NCBI GenBank assembly: GCA_002452515.1
Contig: DKEN01000011.1
Span: forward strand, 835-20,357
From: Spartobacteria bacterium UBA6821
Lineage (GTDB): Bacteria > Verrucomicrobiota > Verrucomicrobiia > Chthoniobacterales > UBA6821
Reading direction: 5' to 3'
Length of the DNA stretch: 19,523 nt
Part shown: one piece after another, positions 1-7,438 of the stretch
Layout of the letters: the number at the start of each line of letters is the position of its first letter
Position numbering within the stretch: position 1 is the first letter of the stretch
Translations under genes and position numbers: made by a program
Notes under the pieces: model-generated
What the model saw: only the letters and a program-made list of their open reading frames with translations
The model's database searches: none
Told to the model about the DNA's origin: nothing

Positions 1-15
1 GCTGCCATCGGCAGC
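1..15. other. Short perfect hairpin at the window edge
   Basis: GCTGCC (1-6) and GGCAGC (10-15) form a perfect 6-bp inverted repeat around a 3-nt loop. It lies about 70 bases beyond the stop codon of the minus-strand uxaE, so it could be part of a transcript end. The flank that would show a T-run is outside the window, so a terminator cannot be called. No gene is visible in bases 1-87. Confidence 0.3.
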
Positions 16-87
16 AGGCCGCGACGAAAGCTTCTGGGGGGAAGCATGGCAGTTCAAGGGATTCGGACTATTTCACAAAACAGATCA

Positions 88-1347
88 TCAGCCGATAAAG
101 AGGGGACGCAGATGCCGGGCGTAGAGGTTCTCAGTCACGTTGCGGCCAACAATTTCTTCGTTGGCTTCGAGGAGATCGAGATAAGTCTGACCTTTTTTCG
201 CTGCGAACTTGAAGGCAACATGGAGAAGCTGGCGCAGGCTCAGATTGAACAGCGGATTGCTCTGATCATGGCGGAGGGCTCCGGTGAACTGATCACTGGT
301 CCAAGCATTGACCTCTGCCGCAGAGGGGAGTTTCGAGCGATCAATGTCGATGACGGTGGCGTAAGGCCCTGTCAATTCATCGATGTGATCAAGAGCGTAG
401 GCATAGATTTCCTTCGCAAAATCCAACCCAGCTCCTCCTGACTCGGCGAGACCGATGATTTCCTCAAGCCAGGTGGTACCGGCAGTCTTGAGATGCAGGC
501 CCGCATCGAAACGGGGCAACGCTTTGCGGATGATCGGGTAGAGGGAGAATTTGTCGCTCCCAGAATGGACGCTGAGTTTGAGGGTGGCTGGCAGACCGTA
601 TTGTTTGATGGCAAACGCCACGACAGCCAGATCAGCGTGAAACTCACGCTCGAACTGAGCCAGATCACCGACATAGTCGACTCCCTTGTTGAAGCGTCCG
701 GTGAATTTCGGCGCGATGGTTTGGGCCGGGATCCCTTCGTCGGCAATGGCGGCGAGGATCACCAGCAATTCGGAAGGAGTCTGGGGAGAGTCCGTCTCGT
801 CCATGGAGACTTCTGCAATGAAGGGCTCTCCAGCCTTCTTCTCGAGAATATAACGGTAGATTCTGCCGGCCTCTTTCACGGCCAGGAGGAACTTGCCCGC
901 GCTCCGTTCGATTTCCTCCCGTGTCGTTAGGAGGGGGATCTCCGTTTTCGGGAGGGTGATGGTGCCGATCAGTTCGGGATGTCGGTCAATAAATGCAGCA
1001 ACCTCTTCAGGGGAAGCAGGCTGGCCGATGGCATCGGCCACGTCGAGAGTGAAGAAGTCCGAGCAGGAGAGAAAGCGGTCCACGGTCTTGAGACCGATAT
1101 GATCAGCATCAACATGCCATCCGCCCTTCCAGTCGAGTGCTTCAATCGCCTCTTGAGCGGCTTCGCGGACACTTGAGGGTTCACTGCCGATGAAAGTGTG
1201 CTCACGATTGCTCTTATTCCAGACGGGGACCACGGCTACTCCCTCCGAGGCGAGGAGTTGGCAGGCTTTCAACTGAGCCTTGGCCTGATGGGCGAAACGA
1301 TCACCGACGCCGATGGAGAATTTTTCGAGGGGTTTGTAGTGTTGCAT
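88..1347 (-). CDS. uxaE: Tagaturonate/fructuronate epimerase (UxaE family)
   Basis: The 419-residue protein has the family pattern of UxaE, the cytoplasmic enzyme described in Thermotoga that interconverts D-tagaturonate and D-fructuronate. Recognisable blocks are VGDRF near residue 14, DADH at 80-83, SMDET around 181-185, the KGVDYVGDLAQFE stretch around 221-233, and SVHSGSDKFS around 259-268. The conserved Asp, Glu and His residues in these blocks are candidate metal or catalytic ligands. It is somewhat shorter than the roughly 480 residues I recall for the Thermotoga protein. There is no signal peptide. The ATG at 1347 has no evident Shine-Dalgarno sequence. With uxaC at 6011 it would feed galacturonate into the fructuronate/mannonate branch. 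It is transcribed away from the rest of the left cluster. The family call is firm; the reaction direction is inferred. Confidence 0.87.
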   Translation of the reverse strand: MQHYKPLEKFSIGVGDRFAHQAKAQLKACQLLASEGVAVVPVWNKSNREHTFIGSEPSSVREAAQEAIEALDWKGGWHVDADHIGLKTVDRFLSCSDFFTLDVADAIGQPASPEEVAAFIDRHPELIGTITLPKTEIPLLTTREEIERSAGKFLLAVKEAGRIYRYILEKKAGEPFIAEVSMDETDSPQTPSELLVILAAIADEGIPAQTIAPKFTGRFNKGVDYVGDLAQFEREFHADLAVVAFAIKQYGLPATLKLSVHSGSDKFSLYPIIRKALPRFDAGLHLKTAGTTWLEEIIGLAESGGAGLDFAKEIYAYALDHIDELTGPYATVIDIDRSKLPSAAEVNAWTSDQFTGALRHDQSNPLFNLSLRQLLHVAFKFAAKKGQTYLDLLEANEEIVGRNVTENLYARHLRPLFIG

Positions 1348-1753
1348 GATGGGGTTTTGGTTGTGGTGATGGGAGAAAAGTTGGTCAGGGAAATTTCAGC
1401 AATGAATGGCCTAGGGAAGCTTTGATTAAATCGCATTGAGGCCGTTGCGGCAAGAAACCTCCAACTGGCGAATGCGTAGCCTTGGAAACGACATTGTGTT
1501 ACCGATGCGCTTCACGCCTGAATCAAGTCCCTGGGAAGGGACGCGATGTTAAACATGCCGAAGGCTTGATCCCGAAGGGATGGCAGGGCCTTGCGAGAGC
1601 AAGGTGTCGTACAAAAATCAGTCTATTTCCCTACAGCAGTCATCATGGGATTTGATGAGGGGTTTCTTAAGTACTGCTTAAGCCCTCCTGCAGCCAAATA
1701 AACGCTGTTTTTATCGTGCAAGGGCTTCCTTCAGAGAATAGAAAATATTAATT
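1348..1753. other. Divergent intergenic region with a series of hairpins
   Basis: This 406-bp gap separates the divergent uxaE and PEP-CTERM genes and has no convincing ORF. It contains several perfect short inverted repeats: GCCG/CGGC at 1441-1451, GTCCCT/AGGGAC around a GGGA loop at 1527-1542, ATCCC/GGGAT around GAA at 1569-1581, and CCTTGC/GCAAGG around GAGA at 1589-1604. Two of the loops fit the GNRA tetraloop pattern. At about 1667-1683 the palindrome CTTAAG occurs twice, 5 bp apart. It may hold a structured leader RNA or a REP-like repeat. I cannot assign it to a known RNA family. Confidence 0.4.
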
Positions 1754-3814
1754 ATGATTAAGCTGTCCGTATCGCGGCGCTCTTTTTTAGCTTCTGCCGC
1801 CCTTTTATTGACCCTCCTTGCAGCAATTTCAGTCACGCCCCGCCTCTGTGCCCAGACTCTCTATGTCGGCTTTAATACGCCGAATCAGACCGCCAACTTT
1901 ACTTCGGGTACTAACGGATATTCCTCTATCTATGTCGGATATAATACTCCTTCCAGCAATAATATCCTCAACGTAGCAAACACAAACACCCTCCTGACCA
2001 ATAGTGAGGATCTCTATGTCGGTTATGACGGCTCTGGCAACAGGCTCATCATTTCCAACGGAGCCACCGTTTCAGTGGTGGGATTAACCAACGGGGTGAC
2101 GATCGGCCAGAATGCCGACTCCTTAAATAACTCCTTGACCGTCACTGGCACAGGCTCCCTCCTCACTAATAGTCAGGATCTCTTTGTCGGCTCTGATGGC
2201 TCCGGCAATAGTCTCACTATTTCCAATGGAGCCACCGTTTCTGTGGTGGGTAACAACTACGGAACGGTAATCGGTTTGAACAGCGACTCCTTGAATAACT
2301 CGTTGACCGTCACCGGTACAGGCTCCCTCCTGACTAATAGTCAGGATCTCTTTCTGGGCGTCGATGGCTCTGGTAACAGCCTTACTATTTCCAACGGAGC
2401 CACCGTTTCTGTCGCGGGGAGTTTCTATGGCAGTGTCATTGGATTGCAAGCAGGAGCCTTGAGTAACTCGGTGACCGTCACTGGCGCAGGCTCGCTCCTG
2501 ACCAACAGCCGCGATCTTTATGTCGGGGTTGATGGCTCTGGGAGCAGTCTCACCATTTCCAATGGAGCCACCGTTTCTGTCGCGGGCAGCAGCTATGGGA
2601 TGGTGATCGGGGATAATGCCGATTCCTTGAGTAACTCCGTGACCGTCACTGGCGCAGGCTCTCTCTTGAGCAGTGATCAAAAAATTCTGATCGGCATCTA
2701 CGGTGAAGGTACCCTCACGGTGGGAAGAGGAGCCAGCGTCGTGGCCAAGCAGGGAATCATCCTTGCCTTCCAGAGCAACTCCACCGGCACACTCAATATT
2801 GGCACCTATGGGGGTAGCGACCCGGCAGGAACTCTCGATACACCCAGCATCACATTCGGCGATGGAACAGGTACGATCAGCTTCAACCAAAGCGACACGA
2901 CTACTCTTACCAGCAGTATCTCTGGATACGGCTCCCTCCAGCAACTTGGGAGCGGTACCACCGTCCTTACCGGAAGCAATAATGGCTTTGTCGGGCCGAC
3001 GCTGATCAATGCTGGAACGCTCCAGTTCGGCAACGGTGGAACAAATGGATCGGTCGCAGGAGCTATTACGGACAATGCCTTCCTCATCCTCAACCGTTCG
3101 GATGCCTACTCGCTAACCAATACGATTTCTGGCACCGGAGCACTGAACCAGTCAGGAACTGGCACCGTTTCCGTTACAGGAAGCAACACGTACTCGGGGG
3201 TGACTACGATTAACTCAGGCACGCTGAATGTCGTCGGATTCTTGAGTTCTTCAAATGCTCTCCATGTCAACGGAGGCGTTCTTGCTGGAAGCGGTTCTGT
3301 CGGGAATGTGACTGTAGCCTCTGGTGGCACGCTTTATCCAAGTGCTGTTGCCGGGACGAATGCCACCACCACCCTCACGGCTCATTCCCTGGCACTCAGT
3401 CACGGCTCGACGATTGACATGAACATCACGCCGACTGCCAATGTGAATGACAAGATTGCCAGCACCGCTGCGATCCAAATCAGTGGAGGCACACTAAACC
3501 TGAGCTTCAACGGAACATTTAATACTGGGACTACCGCTTCCTGGACACTCTGGACGACCGGAGCCTCCTTGATCAATCATCTCGAAGCCGTCAACGCGGA
3601 GGGTGCTTTGACCGGCAGCTTCACAATGACCACGCCTGGCATCTGGTTCCTGATGGGAACATCAAACTACGGTAACATCACGCTAAACGAGATGAATGGT
3701 TTGCTCACCATGCAGCCGATTCCCGAGCCCTCCACCTGGGTGCTCTTCGGTCTCTCGATGATCCTGGGTCTGGCAGTCCGCCGGAAAATGCCCTGCAGCA
3801 GAAATTCTCGATAG
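1754..3814 (+). CDS. PEP-CTERM sorted, T5SS/PEP-CTERM-repeat surface protein
   Basis: The 686-residue protein starts with a signal peptide: basic RR near residues 8-9, a hydrophobic stretch, and likely cleavage after about residue 33 (LCAQ). It ends with a PEP-CTERM tail: PEP at 657-659, a hydrophobic helix, then the basic VRRK. The body contains four tandem 56-residue units at about 87-310 with the pattern VGxDGSGNxLxISNGATVSV, matching the T5SS/PEP-CTERM-associated repeat type. Beyond about residue 390 are two autotransporter-associated strand repeats (VLTGSN...GTLQF and VTGSNTYSG...GTLNV). The expected fold is a beta-helix, exported and processed by an exosortase, possibly in the envelope or an extracellular matrix. 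No enzyme motif was recognised. Neither an exosortase gene nor an autotransporter barrel is present. Its link to uronate metabolism is positional only. Confidence 0.85.
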   Translation: MIKLSVSRRSFLASAALLLTLLAAISVTPRLCAQTLYVGFNTPNQTANFTSGTNGYSSIYVGYNTPSSNNILNVANTNTLLTNSEDLYVGYDGSGNRLIISNGATVSVVGLTNGVTIGQNADSLNNSLTVTGTGSLLTNSQDLFVGSDGSGNSLTISNGATVSVVGNNYGTVIGLNSDSLNNSLTVTGTGSLLTNSQDLFLGVDGSGNSLTISNGATVSVAGSFYGSVIGLQAGALSNSVTVTGAGSLLTNSRDLYVGVDGSGSSLTISNGATVSVAGSSYGMVIGDNADSLSNSVTVTGAGSLLSSDQKILIGIYGEGTLTVGRGASVVAKQGIILAFQSNSTGTLNIGTYGGSDPAGTLDTPSITFGDGTGTISFNQSDTTTLTSSISGYGSLQQLGSGTTVLTGSNNGFVGPTLINAGTLQFGNGGTNGSVAGAITDNAFLILNRSDAYSLTNTISGTGALNQSGTGTVSVTGSNTYSGVTTINSGTLNVVGFLSSSNALHVNGGVLAGSGSVGNVTVASGGTLYPSAVAGTNATTTLTAHSLALSHGSTIDMNITPTANVNDKIASTAAIQISGGTLNLSFNGTFNTGTTASWTLWTTGASLINHLEAVNAEGALTGSFTMTTPGIWFLMGTSNYGNITLNEMNGLLTMQPIPEPSTWVLFGLSMILGLAVRRKMPCSRNSR
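2012..2683 (+). repeat. Four tandem 168-bp in-frame coding repeats
   Basis: Four units of 168 bp (56 codons) start at about 2012, 2180, 2348 and 2516. Each contains DGSG, the ISNGATVSV block and a closing (S/V)TVTG.GSLL block. Long stretches are similar at the nucleotide level, especially around the gagccaccgtttctgt segment. This suggests recent duplication or gene conversion. A degenerate fifth unit follows (IGIYGEGTLTVGRGASV). Confidence 0.85.
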
Positions 3815-4294
3815 TTCCTTATCATCTGTTTGACTTGGCTTCCTCCTTTGCGGTCCTTTGGGGTAAAGAATGCTGAGGCTCTTATCGGGCTGGGATGAAA
3901 GGAAGTTTCACCACAGAGGGCCATTCAAGCGGGAGCCAAGATCAGAGATCAGAGGTCAGAGGGAAGTCGAAAGACGATGGTCGAAAGTCGATGGCTGGAG
4001 GGCAGAGGACGGGGGCTAGAGAGTCGGAGTTCGATAAACCTTTTCTTTCTGATGGAGGCGACTTGCTGGCTTTAAGTGCTCGACCTTCGACTTTTTTAGT
4101 CCTTTGTGGTAAAGAACGCTTCAGCCTGAGTGATGCAACACCGTAAAACGGGCAAATCGCTTCTAGTGGAATTAGTGATCACTCCCCGTTTGGAAAATCA
4201 GGTGATGGGGCACTTTACTTCCAAGGGGTCGCAAGTACGCTCTGTGGGGTATGGTGAAGTCCGTGTTCCTCCCCGCCACGCAAGTGATGTCAGC
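3815..4294. repeat. Non-coding gap with degenerate intergenic repeats
   Basis: No convincing gene lies here. A 23-bp direct repeat occurs at 3852-3874 and 4098-4120, with 20 of 23 positions identical around the core tcctttgNGGTAAAGAA. The caccacagagg segment near 3909-3919 is close to its inverse. Between the copies is a low-complexity purine-rich stretch (about 3939-3990) made of degenerate atcagag and gtcgaaag units. An open frame can be read through 3895-4146, but it consists of this repeat material. The stretch just before 4295 may hold the promoter and leader of the transporter operon; no clear promoter was identified. Confidence 0.5.
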
Positions 4295-5986
4295 ATGATC
4301 AAGTCATCGTTTTTTCATGGTAACTATCGGTGGGTGATTTGCGGGCTCTTGTTTTTCGCCACGACATTCAATTATCTCGACAGGCAGGTCATCAGCTACC
4401 TCAAGGAATTTTTCTGCACTTCGGTTGATGGTGGAGGGTTTGGATGGACGAATTCCGACTACGCCAATGTCACGACGGTTTTCACCGCTTTTTATGCGAC
4501 GATGACGATCTTTGCCGGGATGATCATCGACAAAATCGGCACGAAACTGGGGCTCGCGCTCGCCTTCACCACCTGGTCGTTTTTCGGTATTGCCAACGCC
4601 TTTGTCGGGAATTGGACGGTAGCCCATATGGCGGTTCGGAGTCTCTTCGGCGTCGGTGAAGCGGGTAACTTCCCGGCTTCAATCAAGACTGTGGCGGAAT
4701 GGTTCCCAAAGCGGGAACGGGCTCTTGCAACGGGAATTTTCAATTCCGGTTCCAATGTGGGTGCCATGATTGCCGCCCTCTTTGTCCCATGGTGTCTGAT
4801 TCATTTCGGTGACCAGCTTGGTTGGAAAATGGCATTTATCATCACCGGTGCGGCGGGATTGCCGTGGCTGATTGTGTGGTTCTGGCTCTATGACCCACCG
4901 AGCCTCCAAAAAAGACTTTCGAAGGAAGAATTCGACTACATTCACTCTGACCACGAGGAGACGAAAGCCCAGGAACTTTCCGATGATAAGTCCGGGCAAA
5001 AAATCTCCGTTTCTCTCCTGTCGTTCTCAGGCCGCATATCCCGGGCCACCTTCGTCGGCATCACCTTCATGACCCTGTTTCTCTGTCTGTTCGTTTACGT
5101 TATTTCGACGATGTTCCCCTCGTTGGGACGAGCCCAGGCAACCATGATTTACAGGGTTTGCGGTTTCCTTGCTCTCCTTGTGAACATAGTCGCCCAATCC
5201 CGTCGGTGGCATGATCTGGGAAAATCAGGCTGGCTTGTCTTCCTCAATCTCATTCCGGGGATCGGAACGCTGGGCTCGATCCTTTATCTCTCCTCCAGAA
5301 ATGGTCAGCAAGCTGTGAACAGGTTTGGAGCCGCCGCAACCACCGGGATTCTCGGCCATCTCCAGACCTGGGCTTTCTTTTTCGGGAAATTCCTGACCGA
5401 TGGAATCTGGTGGTTCTACCTTTTCTGGCTGCCTGATTACCTTCTGAAACAATTTCACATGACCAAGCACGAGGTGATGCTACCCACCTTTATCGTCTAC
5501 GGTGTCGCGATCATTGGCAGCATCGGTGGTGGGAGCATTCCGATGGCCCTCATGAATTGGGGAATGCCGGCCTATCGAGCCCGCATGACGGCCATGTTCC
5601 TGATCGCCCTCGTTCCACTGACGGTGCTCAGCACTCAGTATTTTGCCAATGTCGCCCGCTTCGGTCCGATGGCCTCCTGGTATGCCGTGGCGATTATTTG
5701 TCTCGGAGCCGCGGCGCACCAGGCTTGGTCGGCGAACCTTTTCAGCACCGTTTCGGATATGTTTCCTAAGAAAATGGTCGGTTCGGTCACCGGCATCGGG
5801 GCGATGGGGGGCGGACTCGGTGGAGTGATCATTCTCAAGCTCTCCGGGATGCTGACCGATACCTACAAGGCCGATCCCTCCAGAGCCTACTGCTTCATGT
5901 TCGTTCTCTGTTCCTTGAGCTACCTGGCTGCCTGGAGTATCATGAAGTTGCTCGTGCCGAGACACAAACTTGTCACAACGATGTGA
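4295..5986 (+). CDS. ExuT-like MFS hexuronate transporter with embedded DUF805 domain
   Basis: This is a major facilitator protein of the hexuronate/glucarate transporter type. It has NYLDRQ in the first helix region, the GMIIDKIGTKLG loop (motif A), the EAGNFPASIKTVAEWFP signature, and DGIWWFYLFWLPDYL at the start of the second half. The frame is open from GTG 4130, but homology begins just after ATG 4295, giving 563 residues, so I chose that start. Family members usually have about 430-470 residues. The excess is a DUF805-like domain at residues 243-345 (bases 5021-5330). It begins with FSGRISR, contains RRWHDLGKSGW, and ends with an NRFG tail, with three hydrophobic segments. It sits in the central loop between helices 6 and 7. 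The gene is 24 bp upstream of uxaC, so galacturonate or glucuronate uptake is likely. The role of the insert is unknown. Confidence 0.88.
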   Translation: MIKSSFFHGNYRWVICGLLFFATTFNYLDRQVISYLKEFFCTSVDGGGFGWTNSDYANVTTVFTAFYATMTIFAGMIIDKIGTKLGLALAFTTWSFFGIANAFVGNWTVAHMAVRSLFGVGEAGNFPASIKTVAEWFPKRERALATGIFNSGSNVGAMIAALFVPWCLIHFGDQLGWKMAFIITGAAGLPWLIVWFWLYDPPSLQKRLSKEEFDYIHSDHEETKAQELSDDKSGQKISVSLLSFSGRISRATFVGITFMTLFLCLFVYVISTMFPSLGRAQATMIYRVCGFLALLVNIVAQSRRWHDLGKSGWLVFLNLIPGIGTLGSILYLSSRNGQQAVNRFGAAATTGILGHLQTWAFFFGKFLTDGIWWFYLFWLPDYLLKQFHMTKHEVMLPTFIVYGVAIIGSIGGGSIPMALMNWGMPAYRARMTAMFLIALVPLTVLSTQYFANVARFGPMASWYAVAIICLGAAAHQAWSANLFSTVSDMFPKKMVGSVTGIGAMGGGLGGVIILKLSGMLTDTYKADPSRAYCFMFVLCSLSYLAAWSIMKLLVPRHKLVTTM

Positions 5987-6010
5987 TCTTGAACCACGAG
6001 ACATCCAGAA

Positions 6011-7438
6011 ATGGACCTCCAGAAAATGAAAACCTTCCTCTCTGAAAACTTTCTCCTGCACTCGGATGTGGCCGTAGAGCTGTATCATGAGTATGCCAAG
6101 CCGCAACCGATCTACGATTACCACTCGCATCTGCCGGTACGGCAAATTGCCGAGGATAAGAAATTTTCAGATCTTCAAGAAGTCTGGCTGGCTGGCGATC
6201 ACTACAAATGGAGGGCGATGCGCTGGAACGGGATTCCGGAGAGCTATTGTACCGGTGATGCAACCCCCTGGGAAAAATTCCAGGCATTCGCGCGGACGGT
6301 TCCAAAGACCCTGCGCAACCCGCTCTATCACTGGACCCACCTGGAACTGAAATTCTACTTCGGCATCGACGAATTGCTCGACGAGAACACGGCGGAGTCA
6401 ATCTGGAACAGGGCGAATGAACAGCTTGAATCGCTCACTGCGCGGCAGTTGTTGACCAAGAGTCGCGTTGCCGTCTCCTGCACCACCGATGATCCGATCG
6501 ACTCATTGGAGGATCATCAGAAGATCAACGCCAGTGAGTCCTTTGCTACCCGGGTCTATCCGACCCTTCGTCCCGACAAGGCTCTCGCTATCGACAAACC
6601 TACCGTGTTTAACCCCTGGATAGCCCAACTTGCCAAGGTTAGCGGGATCGACTGCGCCGACTTTAAAGGATTTCTGGGTGCCCTCAATCAGAGGCATGAA
6701 GCCTTTCATCAGGTCGGATGCCGGCTTTCCGATCACGGGCTGGATTCCTGCCACGCCGAGGAGTGTACCGAGGCCGAGGCCAGCGCTATTTATGCAGCAG
6801 CTCTTGCTGGTCGCCCTGTCACGGCGGAAGCAGCCGCAAAATTCCGGAGTTATCTGATGCTCTTTTTCGGTCATCTCGATGCTGAACGTGGCTGGACAAA
6901 GCAGCTGCATCTCGGGGCCATTCGTAACACCAACTCACGCGGATTCCGTGAACTGGGGCCAGACACCGGATTTGATTCCATCGGCGATACTCCCCAGGTG
7001 GTGGCCTTGGCACGTTATCTGGATCGCCTGGATAGTGACAACCGACTCCCGAAAATGGTGCTCTATAACCTCAACCCGGCGGATAATTATCTCTTCGCCA
7101 CCATGGCTGGAAATTTCCAGGACGGAAGTGTCGCAGGCAAGATCCAGTTTGGCAGTGGCTGGTGGTTTCTGGATCAAAAAGAAGGAATGGAATGGCAGAT
7201 CAACGCACTCTCAAGTTTGGGATTGCTCAGTCGGTTTGTCGGGATGTTGACCGATTCCCGAAGTTTCCTCTCCTTTCCGCGGCATGATTATTTCAGGCGC
7301 ATTCTTTGCAATCTGATCGGAGCGGATGTCGTCAACGGGGAACTTCCCCGTGATATGAAGCTGCTGGGTGAGATGGTCGCCGACATTTCCTTTCACAACG
7401 CACGGCGTCACTTCGGTCTTGAACTTACGAATTTATGA
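6011..7438 (+). CDS. uxaC: Uronate isomerase
   Basis: This cytoplasmic amidohydrolase-superfamily enzyme interconverts D-galacturonate and D-tagaturonate, and D-glucuronate and D-fructuronate. At 475 residues it has the normal family length. It shows the N-terminal YDYHSHLPV metal-binding motif (H38, H40), the GDHYKWRAMR substrate-region block near residue 65, and the C-terminal DSRSFLSFPRHDYFRRILC block starting at D415, which closely resembles E. coli UxaC. The start ATG at 6011 is preceded by only a weak ribosome binding site; translation may be coupled to the transporter 24 bp upstream. Its stop codon overlaps the next start (ATGA at 7435-7438). Together with UxaE it gives a direct route from galacturonate to fructuronate. 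Confidence 0.95.
   Translation: MDLQKMKTFLSENFLLHSDVAVELYHEYAKPQPIYDYHSHLPVRQIAEDKKFSDLQEVWLAGDHYKWRAMRWNGIPESYCTGDATPWEKFQAFARTVPKTLRNPLYHWTHLELKFYFGIDELLDENTAESIWNRANEQLESLTARQLLTKSRVAVSCTTDDPIDSLEDHQKINASESFATRVYPTLRPDKALAIDKPTVFNPWIAQLAKVSGIDCADFKGFLGALNQRHEAFHQVGCRLSDHGLDSCHAEECTEAEASAIYAAALAGRPVTAEAAAKFRSYLMLFFGHLDAERGWTKQLHLGAIRNTNSRGFRELGPDTGFDSIGDTPQVVALARYLDRLDSDNRLPKMVLYNLNPADNYLFATMAGNFQDGSVAGKIQFGSGWWFLDQKEGMEWQINALSSLGLLSRFVGMLTDSRSFLSFPRHDYFRRILCNLIGADVVNGELPRDMKLLGEMVADISFHNARRHFGLELTNL

Noticed and set aside
2012..2683. Regular 168-bp repeats considered as a CRISPR-like or non-coding tandem array
   Set aside because: The repeats are in frame within a signal-peptide/PEP-CTERM protein, lack distinct spacers and fit a known protein repeat type.
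2123..2944. 273-codon open frame on the minus strand
   Set aside because: It lies opposite the repeat region of the PEP-CTERM gene. Its sequence echoes the repeats and shows no recognisable domain, so it is a shadow frame.
3895..4146. 83-codon open frame on the plus strand
   Set aside because: It consists of low-complexity repeat DNA with no domain or ribosome binding site and overlaps the direct repeat copies.
4130..4294. GTG-started 55-residue N-terminal extension of the MFS transporter
   Set aside because: It overlaps intergenic repeat material at its start, shows no family similarity, and the typical N-terminus begins at ATG 4295.
5480..6145. 221-codon open frame on the minus strand across the MFS-uxaC junction
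   Set aside because: Both plus-strand genes are well supported and the antisense translation is compositionally biased with no domain.
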